Part shown: one piece after another, positions 21,187-32,440 of the stretch
How positions within the stretch are numbered: the stretch's first letter is position 1
Layout of the letters: each line of letters starts with the position of its first letter
DNA from: Alopecurus myosuroides
Lineage: Eukaryota > Streptophyta > Magnoliopsida > Poales > Poaceae
Assembly (NCBI GenBank): GCA_028641055.1
Contig: CM054057.1
Span: forward strand, 401,626,814-401,690,813
Direction: 5' to 3'
DNA length: 64,000 nt
Made by a program: the position numbers and the translations under genes
Notes under the pieces: model-generated
The model's database searches: none
Told to the model about the DNA's origin: nothing
What the model saw: only the letters and a program-made list of their open reading frames with translations

Positions 21187-21490
21187 CTGAAAGGCAAACA
21201 CAAAACAAAAAAACAACAGAGAGAAACAAAAAAAAATGAGCATCATGTCCAACGAGGTGAGGAAACACTACAGATGCTCCAGAAGATGCAGCTGAAAGAC
21301 CACACCGGAGTCTCCGGTCTGAGACACCGGAGTCTCCGGTCTGAGACACCGGAGTCTCCGGTCTGATAAACAGCAAAGTGCAGGGTTCTTAACAGGGGGT
21401 ACTACTGGTGAATCTAAGCATGTTCTTAACACAAAAACTAGCCATAGGAAGTTCTACCAACAGTAAGTGCAACATCCCCAAAGAAATCAC
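21187..21490 (-). other. Candidate intron of the env-like gene with three 22-bp repeats
   Basis: Non-coding. It contains three tandem 22-bp units starting at 21304, 21326 and 21348, each with the palindrome ACCGGAGTCTCCGGT followed by CTGAGAC. It is bounded on the env side by the CTTTCAG acceptor. On the other side a candidate donor ACTAG|GTGATT lies near 21490. The phases of that donor and the acceptor do not agree, so the exact upstream splice site is unresolved. Confidence 0.4.
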
Positions 21491-21810
21491 CTAGTTTTTC
21501 AGATCTAGATGCAAAACAGAGAAAAACGTGGGGAGATGTTGTACCCTTGCTTCCTTGGCCTGCCATTGTCCCTCCCACGGATGGGAGAGGCAAGGGGGAG
21601 GTTGGGGGACGACTTTGGGCGGAGGAAATCGCCCGGGACGGCTCCTAGCGGTGGCGGCGGCGCAGCAGTGCTTTGGGGGGGCGTGGGGGAAGTGGGGAAT
21701 GAAACCCTAACTTCCCTCAGCCCCCAGCTTAAATAGCACCCGCAGCACACCGGAGTCTCCGGCCTGGCCGGAGTCTCCGGTATGGTACACCGGAGTCTCT
21801 GGTCTTTCGC
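21491..21810 (-). promoter_or_regulatory. Internal promoter and first exon of the S1 env-like gene
   Basis: Minus-strand order: three palindromes CCGGAGACTCCGG (21803 to 21749, the outermost degenerate), a TATA box TATTTAA at 21729-21735, TTAGGGTTTC, and a GC-rich leader. Then comes an ATG at 21564-21566 in a strong plant context (GACAATGGC) that opens a short frame beginning MAGQGSK. This is the layout of a Pol II promoter. The palindromes match those upstream of the TATA box in the S1 LTR. Confidence 0.55.
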
Positions 21811-22258
21811 CAGAAACACTACCCAAAAGTACATGTAATGCTCAAAAAAACAACAAACATGAGATTTTGGCAGGAAAAACAGAAGCAACACAAGGAGGGA
21901 AAAATGTACTCAAAAACAACGAGAAAAACGAAGAACGTCAAATGGTGAGTACATCCCTTAACAAAAATGCCAAAAGCTCGCAAATAAGAACCAATTCTTC
22001 ACGGAAGAGGTTGGTGGCCTAGGCCACCATGTAAGAGTTCATGGTATGCAACCACGAAGATATATCTTGGGGGCATTGCCATTACTCAACATTGAAGCTC
22101 ACAATTCAACATTTAGACAAAGAGAGATCACAATGAATTTTTGCTTTGGGCATAATGGGGGGAGGGAGAACCCAATGTGTTAGGATAACACTCCCCCTAT
22201 GTCCATGCCTACACCTAGACTCGAAAACGTTTCATCTATGGGGGTGTGTGCAAGATAG
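21811..22258 (-). other. S1 pol to env-like intergenic region
   Basis: No gene. It carries the 3' end of the pol region and AT-rich sequence leading into the internal promoter. A C-rich run near 22190-22200 (plus strand) reads as a purine-rich GGGGGAG on the element strand. Confidence 0.4.
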
Positions 22259-25200
22259 TCAAGTCAAGCTCCTTGAATCAATCACATTTAGCTCATTCCT
22301 CAAGAACAAGAATCTTGCATCATCAAGAGGCTTCGTGAAAATATCCGCAAGATTGTCCTTGGTGGGCACATAAGATAGTGCAATATCCCCTCTTGCCACG
22401 TGATCACGGATGAAGTGGTGGCGAATTTCAATGTGCTTCGTCCTTGTGTGTTGCACCGGGTTGTAAGCAATCTTGATGGCACTTTCATTGTCACATAAGA
22501 GAGGCACTTTGTCCAAATGGACACCATATTCCTTAAGAGTTTGCCTCATCCATAACAATTGAGTGCATGCACTAGCGGCGGCAACATACTCGGCTTCGGC
22601 GGTGGAAAGTGATATGCAATTTTGCTTCTTCGAGGACCAACTTACAAGGGACCTACCAAGAAATGGGCAAGCCCCGGAAGTTGACTTCCTATCATCTTGA
22701 TCACCCGCCCAATCGGAATCCGTGTATCCATTGAGAGAAAATTGTGCCCCCTTTGGGTACCACAAACCAAATCTTGGGGTATGAACCAAATAACGAAAGA
22801 TCCTATGAACCGCCATTAAATGGCAATCCTTAGGAGCCGCTTGATACCTTGCACACACACCTACACTCAAAACGATATCGGGCCTAGATGCACAAAGATA
22901 GAGCAAAGAACCAATCATAGAACGATAAAGCTTTTGGTCCACATCCTTACTCCCTTTTGGATTACGAGAGAGATGACACTTGACTTGCATAGGAGATGTC
23001 TTGATCTTTGCATCTTGGAAGTTAAACCTCTTGATCATATCTTGGGTATACTTGGCTTGAGAAATGAAAGTCCCACGAGCCAATTGCTTGATCTCATGGC
23101 CAAGAAAGAATTTAAGCTCACCCATCATAGACATCTCGAACCTGTCAGTCATAAGCTTAGAGAACCCATTATTGAAAGCTTGGTTAGTTGAGCCAAAGAT
23201 GATATCGTCCACATAGAGTTGGCATATGAAAAGCTCTCCCTTTACTCTCTTGGTGAAGAGAGTGGGGTCAATCTTCCCAACTTCGAAACCATGATCATCT
23301 AACAACTCCCTAAGGTGCTCATACCAAGCACGAGGTGCTTGTTTGAGACCATAGAGAGCCTTGTCAAGTTTGTAAACGTGGTTAGGAAAGTTGAGATTCT
23401 CGAACCCCGGAGGTTGCTTGACATATACCTCCTCTTTTAGTGGACCATTCAAGAAAGCACTTTTCACATCCATTTGTTGCAATTTGAAATTATGTGAGGA
23501 TGCATAAGCAAGGAGGATACGGATGGACTCAAGGCGAGCCACGGGCGCGTAGGTTTCATCAAAGTCAATGCCTTCAACTTGGGTGTAACCTTGAGCGACC
23601 AATCTTGCCTTGTTCCTAATGACAATGCCATTCTCATCTTGCTTGTTCTTGAAAATCCACTTGGTGCCAATAACATTGTGGCAATCCTTGGGTTTCTCAA
23701 CCAATCTCCAAACTTTGTTGCGCTCAAAGTTATTGAGCTCATCATGCATAGCTTCAACCCAATCGGAGTCCTCAAGAGCTTCATACACTTTCTTAGGCTC
23801 TACCATAGAGATATGAGCTTGATGCTCACAAAAATGAGCCAATTGCCTTCTAGTGGATCTTCTAGTTTGAACATCCTCCAAGACCTTGTCATCTTGGGCA
23901 TCAATTTGCTTCAAAGCTCTCCTTATCCTTTTGATGCGACGGGCTTCGATCTCCTCATTATTGCGAGGAGGGATCACTTGATCATCTTGATCATTCGGGT
24001 CCCCATCTTGACCATGGTGGCCTTGATCATCAACATCGTCATCAACAATATCTTCAATACTAGCTTCAACTTGAGAAGAGGATGAAGAGGATGATTGATC
24101 TTGGCCTTGATCTTGACTCGCATTAGAGAGAGGAGTGGGTACGACTTGCGGAGTCACTTGATCAACGAGAGGAGGGTCTTGAATATGTTCTTGGATAGGT
24201 GTAGTAGTTGGCTCCTTGGCTTGATCTTCTAATGTAGAGGAGGGCTCCACTTGGGTAGAGCATAGTCCTTCTCGAGTCGCCATAAGGTGTCCCTCGATGG
24301 GGCGGAAGAATCCCACACCCATCCTTCCTATGGCTTCTTGAGGCATTTCAACATCTACATTTGAAACATGAAATTGCGCCACTTGGGAGCCGTCATTTTC
24401 CTCGAAAACCACACTACAAGATTCTATGACAATCCGTGAGGCTTTGTCATAGACTCTATAAGTGTGGGATTCGGCACCGTAACCAACAAAAATACCCTCA
24501 ATAGTTTTGGATTGAAATTTCGACAACCTAATAGCCTTGATCAAATAAAAGCACTTACAACCGAATACACGGAAGTAGGATACGTTGGGCTTGTTGCCGG
24601 TGAGGATCTCATATGGGGTCTTGCTCAAGCCTTTGCGGATGTAGAGGCGGTTGGAGGAGTGGCAAGCGGTGGGTATGGCCTCGGCCCATAAATATTGGGG
24701 AGAAGAGTACTCCGCCAACATGGTCCTTGCCATATCCAAGAGAGTGCGATTCTTCCTTTCGGCAACACCATTTTGTTGAGGAGTGTAAGTGGCGGAGTAT
24801 TGGTGACGAATGCCTTCTTCACTAAGAAATTCATTCAATGTATAGTTCTTGAACTCCGATCCATTATCACTCCTAATAGCCATGATTTGCACATTGTGTT
24901 GACGTTGCACTTCGTTGGAGAAATCGATGATGGTTTTTTGGGTCTCACTTTTGCACTTGAAGAAATAAACCCAAGTGTATCTTGAATAATCATCGACAAT
25001 CACCAAGCAATACTTCTTGCCGCCAAGACTTGCCTCGGGCACGGCACCAAAGAGATCAACATGGAGAAGCTCCAAGATCCTCTTTGATGAAATAATAGTC
25101 TTGGCCTTGTGCACAATGTCATGCATCTTCCCTTCAACACACGACCTACAAACGCGATCCTTTGCAAAGGAAACATTTTCTTTTAGTCCAACAATAAGGC

Positions 25201-25682
25201 CACTTTTGTGAAGACTTTGCAAAGTTCTCATGTTGACATGGGATAGGCGGCGATGCCACAACCATCCCAAGTCCGCCTTCCCGAAAAGAAACATTGCTTG
25301 AGTGTTGGTTGACTTCGAAAAGTCCACCACATACAACTCATTTTCAACATGTCCCACGTGAACGACGTCAAGAGTCTTGCTCCTCAAAAGGACCACAATA
25401 TCACCATCAAAGAAGACGGAGAGACCCATCTTACTAAGAGAGCGGACGGAAAGTAAATTGTAACCAAGGGATTCGACAAGCATGACGTTCACGATAGTGA
25501 TATCGGGATCCACCACAACCTTGCCAAACCCGGATACCTTAGACTTGGACGAGTCCCCATAGGTGACGGTTGCTTGGATGTCATTTGGTTGCAACTCCGT
25601 CACAAGTTCTTTGCTTCCGGTCATATGATTAGTGCATCCACTATCAAGAATCCATTTAGTCCCACCGGAAGCATAGTCCTAC
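22259..25682 (-). CDS. pol: S1 pol: protease, integrase, reverse transcriptase, RNase H
   Basis: Open from just after a TAG at about 25683 to a stop at 22259. The first Met is at 25624. Upstream of that Met, in frame, is the protease DSGC motif. Counting from that Met: integrase zinc finger His124, His129, Cys159, Cys162; catalytic Asp190, Asp253 and Glu289; an Asp/Gln/Ser-rich linker at about 455-555; RT with YVDD at 804-807; RNase H with TDSDWAG at 968-974 and the SLSTAEAEY block at 1005-1013. This is the copia order. The 1121 codons contain no stop and all key residues are present. Gag is in another frame, and the TAG just upstream is preceded by in-frame coding-like sequence, so it may be a CAG to TAG change. 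Confidence 0.95.
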
Positions 25683-25688
25683 AAGAGA

Positions 25689-27263
25689 TCATTGACTAGA
25701 GTTAGGACCCAAGTTGGGTCCCCTTATGTTAGTAACAAGGGTCTTTGGGACCCATATAGTGTAGTCAATGAACCCATCAATTGGACCAACATATTTAGCT
25801 TGCACAACACCGTAATAATCAACATATAAGAAATGGTGTGGATTGTTAGTTCCCGCGGAGGTGCTACGAGTAGTGGTGTCCCTCATGACATTACTACTCG
25901 AGGCAACGTTGCTTGCTTGTGCGGGTGTGCTATGAGTAGTGTTGTCCCTAATGACAATACCACCCGAAGCACCATGTTGGTTCTTCTTCTTGTTCTTTTT
26001 CTTGGCAACATAGCCAAGACCTTGCTTACCCACTTGTTTCCTAGGAGCACTCAATTGAGGTCTAGTGATGAACGCGTTTGAGCTTGGGGCAACCACTTGT
26101 GGGGTGGGGAGCACCACCTTTTCGACTAGAGTGCTTTTGCCCTTGAGCCTTGCTAGCTCATCCTTCAACCTAGCATTTTCCTCAATAATATTTGCATGAT
26201 CACAAGAAGAAGTAGAAGTGCTAGGATGGTTAGATTGAGTAAGTTGAGTTTGGAGTTGTTCATGCAACTCTTTGAGGGATGAGTGTTGGCTTTCCAAAGC
26301 TTTGTGAGCATTGGTTAGCTTTTCAAACTCCTCGGTTAGTTTACCATGACCAACCCCAAACTCGACTTTATCCTTTTTAGCCTTTTTATATTTAGCAATA
26401 GCAAGATCACGTTCCTTAATGATTTTAGAGACAAGTTCATTATGAGTAGTTTCAATAGTTTCAAGTTCATCCTCTAGAGAAACTCTACCATCGTGCTCTT
26501 CTTCAAGAGTCATTGAGAGGGATGCAATTTCATCCGCATCCCTTCTCTCAACCTCACCTTTCTTCTCAAGGGCCTCTTGGGCCTCTCCCAATTGCCTCAT
26601 GAGATGCTCAAAGTACTTCTTGGTCTCCCCTTGCATGTTAGACATAAAACGGTCCAAGGAAGCCCTTTCCTCTTCTTCTCTAAGACTAGCAATATGTTCT
26701 AGTTCACTAGGGGTCTTAGAGTTAGGAGAAGATGATACCTTCGTGGTCTTAGCCATGAAGCACTTGGCATTGCTTTGAGGAAGATTTTCATTGGGGGATT
26801 CAAAGAGAGATGACGAAGATGGAGTGGAAGCAATAGCTAGAGCGGCCACTTCACTTGTTGTTTCTTCTTCTTCATCACTCCCGGAATCATACTCCTCTTG
26901 AGTCAAGAGCACAAACTTGGTGGGGGTTTTCTTGTTGAAAGGTTTCTTCTTGAAATGAGGTTTCTTGTATTCAACCTTGGACTTGTCCTTGCGGATGAGC
27001 TTGCCGCTATGGTTCTCTCTATTCTCGTAGGGGCACTCCACAATGAAATGATACTTGTCTTGGCAATTGAAGCAAGATCTCACTTTTTGAGCCCCATCAT
27101 TACCATAACGAGACTTGGTCTTCTCCTCAACAAATTTCTTGCCTTTAGGGGGATTGTTCCAAAACTTTTGCACGGTGAGAGCAATTAGATCCTTTAGAAC
27201 GGGATCATGTTCTTGTTCCTTCAATGGAGGCAATGCTTCTTCACCATCTTCATCATTCTCAAC
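25689..27263 (-). pseudogene. gag: S1 gag, C-terminal part with zinc knuckle
   Basis: Same frame as 27264-28262, separated only by a TAA at 27264-27266. Early in this part is a knuckle CFNCQDKYHFIVEC (CX2CX4HX4C). Basic and Ser-rich stretches and a long coiled-coil region full of Glu and Lys (EEHDGRVSLEDELETIETTH) follow. The C-terminus includes IWVPKTLVTN, which is shared with S2. The length is typical of the large Sirevirus gag. Confidence 0.85.
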
Positions 27264-28262
27264 TTATCTTGACAACACCTTGGCCTTCAAAGCAACGGAA
27301 GCTCCTTGATGCATTCCAATAGCCCTAACACGGTTGTCAAGAGCATTCTTGGTTTGCACTTTGTAGGAGCTCAATTCTTGCATGACTTGGGTAGAGGTCA
27401 TGGTGGAGAAATCATGTCTCCCTTGAATGCTCTTCATATCCGTGCCCTCAAAAGGCATCACAGCAATTATGAACTTCCTCTTGATCCAAGCATCATCAAT
27501 ATGTGTTGCACCCGCATTAGAGAAAGCGGTGGCAAGAGATTTGAGTCTTCGATACATGTCAACATGATCTTCTCCATCACGCATGAAAAATCCTTCGGCC
27601 TCATTGGTCAAGGTGTCATAGCGATTTCTTTGCATGCTCTCATTCCCAACAAACATGATGACAAGTGCATCCCATGTTTCTTTGGCGGTGGAGAAGTGTT
27701 GAAGATGCGGCATGTGATTGGGGCCCACGGCTTGATGAAGGATGGATAAAGCGGTGTAATTGAGTTGGCAATCTACAACCTCTCTTCTTGTGAGATTCTT
27801 GGGATCATATGGCTTGTATCCATCACGAGTGATTCTCCAAAGATCTATACAAGAAGAGTTCAAGTGAGTCTCCATGTAGTATTGCCATTCACGAAAAGAA
27901 TATGCATCAATTTTAGGTGGATCTCCTCTAGGAATTATATGAGGAAAAGGGATGGGAGGATCGGGAGAATATTGGCCTTCAACGGCATGATATTCTTCCT
28001 TTCTACTCGCACCCTTCTTAGCGGATTGTTCGGCGGAAGCAGTTTTAAGTGGTTCACCATCAACCCCTTTCTTGGCACCCTCCGTTTCCGGAGGGGATGA
28101 GTCGACCACCTCCGGTTCTTTGGCTTTGAGGAGTGTTGTCATGAGTTGACGCAACTCCTCAAATTTAGTGTCTATGGATGAGGTCAATGATTCTCTCAAA
28201 GCATTGAGATCATTCATGGACACATTTCCATCGGACGGAGCGTCATCCAACTCATCTCCCAT
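27264..28262 (-). pseudogene. gag: S1 gag, N-terminal part ending at an in-frame TAA
   Basis: Starts with an ATG at 28260-28262, about 55 bp after the LTR. It has the UBN2/copia gag motifs: F-REWQYYMETHLNSSCIDLW, SILHQAVGPNHMPHLQHFSTAKETWDAL-type residues, and the YRRLKSLATAFSNAGA region. The stop occurs at VLSR-x-VEND, after which the frame continues. One stop in an otherwise well-kept gag suggests recent inactivation. Confidence 0.88.
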
Positions 28263-28302
28263 ACTTAAACTCTTAGGCGGTTAAGCCCGATAGAAGAGCC
28301 GA

Positions 28303-28315
28303 GGCTCTGATACCA
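28303..28315 (-). promoter_or_regulatory. S1 primer-binding site (tRNA-iMet type)
   Basis: The minus strand reads TGGTATCAGAGCC, two bases after the LTR end TTTCA. It defines 28318 as the inner edge of the S1 5' LTR. Confidence 0.92.
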
Positions 28316-28317
28316 AT

Positions 28318-28830
28318 TGAAAGTAAAGTATAGGCACCTAGAGGGGGGGTGAATAGGTGCTACGACCAATTTTAATTTTTCTTAAGATTTAGGCTTGACA
28401 AGAAGGTAAATTCTCTAGATTATGCAACTAGGGGTGAATTTACCTATATGACAAGGCAAGAAATTAAGGCAACTAGAACAACACTTAATACAACTAGTAC
28501 AACAATAAATGTAACAAGTACTAGTAAGAAAATAGGGAGGAACGAGATAACCGATGGAAGCACACGGAGACACGATGTATTCCCGAGTTCCTCCTTGTTA
28601 AGGGAGTACGTCTCGTTGGAGGGGTGTGAGCTCGCCACGAAGGCCTACTCAACGCCACGAAGGCCTCACCCTATTCTCCGATGAACTCCGCCACAAAGGC
28701 CTAGTTCACCTTCCACTATTGAACCCCTTTGAGGCGGGGATCGAATCCTTTACAAACAAGTTTGGGGCACACACCCACAACTTAATTGGGGGCTCCCAAC
28801 ACTCACAAATCACCAAGAGTAGCAAGAAGC
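28318..28830 (-). repeat. S1 5' LTR, inner (U5-side) part
   Basis: Begins TGAAAGTAAAG on the plus strand next to the primer site. The last five bases before L2 are GAAGC, one copy of the L2 target duplication. The rest of the LTR resumes at 39736. It includes the gggggg-containing sequence typical of Sirevirus LTR ends. Confidence 0.88.
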
Positions 28831-31800
28831 TGTCAGACCCCGGACCCAGAGATATACATACTGTTATGTGCTCCTAGTCATGGACTCACAAGGGCTTCAG
28901 GGTTACCAGCCCCGGCCGCAACAAACAACGGCAGGCAGACCAGATTCATCGGCACGTAGTCCGGATCCCCGGTCTACTACTCCTTGTATCCATGCTAGTC
29001 ATAACCAACTGTGCATACCCAAGCGTCCACGAGTCGGATGAAACTGAAGGAACGGGACCAAAGTTATACAGAGCTGCTATGTGTCCAGAAAGTGCAACAA
29101 CAATCGAGGGTTACTGGGGTTACCTCGCCCCAGGCCGATCATATCGACAGGCGGGCTCGGACATGGATCATCGGCTCCACAACCCCTCGACTGTGACAAC
29201 TATGCAGGCATAGCCAAAACTGTATAGCAATGAGCTCGAAACCAACAACCGATCAAAGCAACACTCTAGACATGAAGTTGTATTAAACAGATGTTACTAG
29301 AGTATAGCTTACAAGCAGAGGTCACACGACCCAACATTACATCAGACAACGGAAAGCAAATTATGTTGCTAATCAACAAGAACCAAAAAGGCCTAAGAGG
29401 CCGCAACATAAGGCGACGTCCCAGCCCATAGATTCCAGGCTGCTACCTGGGAACCCCAAACTACTCGTCGATGTCCACGTTGAAATACCACCGAAGTGAG
29501 GAACTCCACCTGAACCAAATTGAAGCAAACATGAGTACGGGAGGTACTCAACAAGACTTAATCAACCTATCATATATCTGCTAACTTCAGAAAGGGTTTT
29601 ATGAAGGCTGATTTGCGTAAAGCAATCTTTGTTTTGCAAGTTGAGGAAGGGATAGCACGTCTCATAGAATATTTTGAAAACAGATGAGGAAGCTACTCAA
29701 CTACTGAAATCATCATCTTTTTAATCCACCAACTCATATCAGCACATCGTGCTTCAAAGATCACCACCTCAAGTTGTTTCGGTAACTCATGCTACAAGGT
29801 AACCCCTCTCGGCATCTCCGAGGAGGCATCCTTCATTCGTTATCAGCAAGTTTTAATCATTCCGTTTAAGTTGTCTATGATCACAGAATCCGTCACCAAG
29901 TCGTCCTTAACCGCGGACACGGCTTTTCGAAAAGATTTAACCCTGCAGGGGTGTACAACTTTAACCACACGCACCAACCAACTCTTAATGCCACTAGATT
30001 AGCACTATTCCGGGAAGTGCCGGCAGATGGAGGTTGACCACGACCTTTCCCTTACTTCGCCTATTCCATGAGTCGCTCCGAGTAGAGATGGACCGCCAAT
30101 AGGGAGTGGCCATCTCCTGCCGGGTCTCTATCGTTGTGCGCGATGCTCGACGGTTGCCTACCCACATTGCGCCGATACATCCCCACATCCTAGTTTTGAA
30201 AGTGTTTTGATATCCCCGCAAATCGAAATGGAAAGCCCGAACTAGGCAACTCATGGAACAAACTAGGCAAGCTGAGACCGAGGGGAATCCAATCCCTCGT
30301 GTGGATGCACGCTCAGTCTTGGCTCGAAGACGAGAACTCGCTCCTAGGGGCATGAACGAGACAACCACCACAGACCCTCTGTGATCTCGTCATCCACACC
30401 TTTAAGTCATATTAAACAAGAATCTCTTAACTTACCACAACATACTTTCATACTAGATTCATTCTCGGCTCTGATTCACCAACCGGATGGAGCAGAGATA
30501 ACAGGCATGTATGACTAGGCATGGCATATTTGAGGCTTTGGCGGTGAACACAATCAAACCTATGGATGCTAGGAGTAGTGGATCAGGTATAAGTAGGCTA
30601 TGCATCATATAGGACAACTCTAACTACTGACACAAAATACATTGGAATCGAATGCATTGTACGAGAATGAAAAGTCTTTCAAAATCATATATGGGCAGAT
30701 AAGAGGTTATGCTTGCCTTGCTTCAAGAAAACCAGAGAAAGTCTTCAGGAATAAGTGCTTGACTTGTCGGTTAGGATCAAGTATTCGCCATAGCGTTGTC
30801 GATCTTCTCTTCGGGGTCACGTTCTACCGATCAAAAGCAAAACACCGGGAGAGAAACAACAATCAAACATGGCATCGATGCAATGCGCAATATGTATGCA
30901 TGAGCAAGTTAATGCACTGAAATAAAGCCCTAAGCATGATCGTTGGGTTGCTAGGTTTCATATGTCCGTTAGGTATTTTTACTGAATTTATCCCGAAGTA
31001 GACCCCGGAGGGGGTTTCGGGCGATTCTAAAAGTGAGTGCAATTTTAAAAGCCCAAATGGGTTTGAAAACATCATAAATAGGTTCCAATTGTCATTTTGA
31101 GCAAAATGGCATATAACTTTTAATTTTCTAATTTTATTGAATAAAAACTTATTTTCTCCATTTTAAATGATTAAACAATATTAAATAAAGGCCATTTTTT
31201 GGAATTTCTCAAACATGTGTGAAAATGGTATTTTTGGAAAGAGAACATTTTTATGAACATAACCATATATTCACTTTATTTTTCTGGTCAATATTTTATT
31301 AGTTATTCAAATTACAAAATTAATTCATTTTCTGAAATTATTAAACAGAAGGAAATATGACATCACAGTGAGGTAATGCCGATGTCATGCTGCTCTGCTC
31401 CTCACAGCCGAGATCAAATTCGATCAAATTCGGATTCAAAACGGAAATCAAAGTACATAGCGAGGAAGAGGAGATCGAGGGGAACTAGGGGATGCCAACC
31501 GGTGACCATTTGGTCGCCGGAATCCTCGCCGGCGACGAGGTCCGACGGCGGCCGAGGAGGGTTCACGGTGGCAGGGAGCTACGGTGCACGGGAGGGAAAG
31601 CGGAGATGACGGGGGGGCTCACCACAGCGAGGGGAGGCTAGAGGAGGGGTCGGGGTAGGCAGTGGCGGCCGGAATCCGCCGCGGCGAGCTCGGGAACCGG
31701 CGGCCGGGTTCGGAAAAGAATGGCCCGATTCGGCCATTCCGGGGCGTCTCCGCAAACGCGAGTGAGCGAGGGGGTAGAGAAGAGCACGGCGGGGCTGGTG

Positions 31801-32397
31801 GTGGCTCCAATTCGACCCGCCGTGGCCGGAGTCGTCGGCGCCATGGAGGCCAGCCCTTACTAGGGTTCCGGTTTGGGAGTTACAGAGAGGGAGGAATAGG
31901 GTGAGGCGAGTGAGGGAGAGAGGACCAGCACGGAATCGACCTGGAGGCAACCCTCTTCCGCGGCAAACACCCAGGCAGGAGGTGGCATCGGGGGAGGTGG
32001 ACACGCAGCTGCCTCCCTGTCCAGAGGTAGAAGACAAAGGGGATTTTCCCCATAACCCCCTGGAAAGTTCAGAAACCACAAAGAGGTCCTTCTCTCTTTA
32101 AAAACTGAAAAGGAAACAACCTTTTGAGGCCTTTTTGGAAAGAATAAAATTTGGCAAAAATAGGATTTGGAAAGCTTATGAAATTTCCAACCTCACCATG
32201 TACTCCTTTGGTGAAATTGAAATACTTTTCAGAACAAAATTTCGGAAACTATTTTAAGTACTTTTTGCTGGAGTTTTCTCAAACCATTTAAATTCCAAAT
32301 TTAAATTGGTTGAAACATGATTTAACTTTTTGTTTCCATGCATGTATGATATGAACACACACCACACCCCTAATGTATCAAAAATTGGGGTGTTACA
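28831..32397 (-). repeat. L2 3' LTR (3.57 kb)
   Basis: Minus-strand start TGTAACACCCC at 32397, end GGGGTCTGACA at 28831. A GC-rich segment lies at about 31370-32080 with an ATGG context and a GTGAGCCC donor near 31617-31622. The CTGCAG block is at 29905-29957. A degenerate terminal exon-like piece ending GACGAGTAG is at 29461-29509, and AGGCCTAAGAGGCC lies near 29390. Compared with the other L2 LTR, 28831 to about 30540 shows one substitution, whereas about 30550-31800 shows many single-base gaps. Confidence 0.95.
29905..29957 (-). promoter_or_regulatory. Conserved CTGCAG block in the L2 3' LTR
   Basis: Minus strand: GTACACCCCTGCAGGG, TTAAATC, TTTTCGAAAA (perfect palindrome), GCCGTGTCCGCGG, TTAAGGACGAC. 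It is the counterpart of the blocks in R1, G1, G3 and G4 and is repeated at 37250-37304 in the other L2 LTR. Confidence 0.7.
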
Positions 32398-32440
32398 AAT
32401 CTACCCCCCTTACAAGAATCTCGTCCCGAGATTCCCGAAG
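32398..32440 (-). promoter_or_regulatory. L2 polypurine tract and upstream hairpin
   Basis: Minus strand: AATCTCGGGACGAGATT (7-bp stem, 3-base loop), CTTG, TAAGGGGGGTAGATT, then the LTR start TGTAACA. It is nearly the same as the G1 equivalent at 14000-14034. Confidence 0.88.

Noticed and set aside
29994..30371. 125-codon minus-strand frame present in both L2 LTRs
   Set aside because: It is duplicated because the LTR is duplicated. No motif, and it spans sequence with homologues in other LTRs that are not open.
31376..32101. Open frames in the GC-rich part of the L2 LTRs
   Set aside because: Frames on both strands, different between the two LTR copies because of small gaps, with no recognisable domain.
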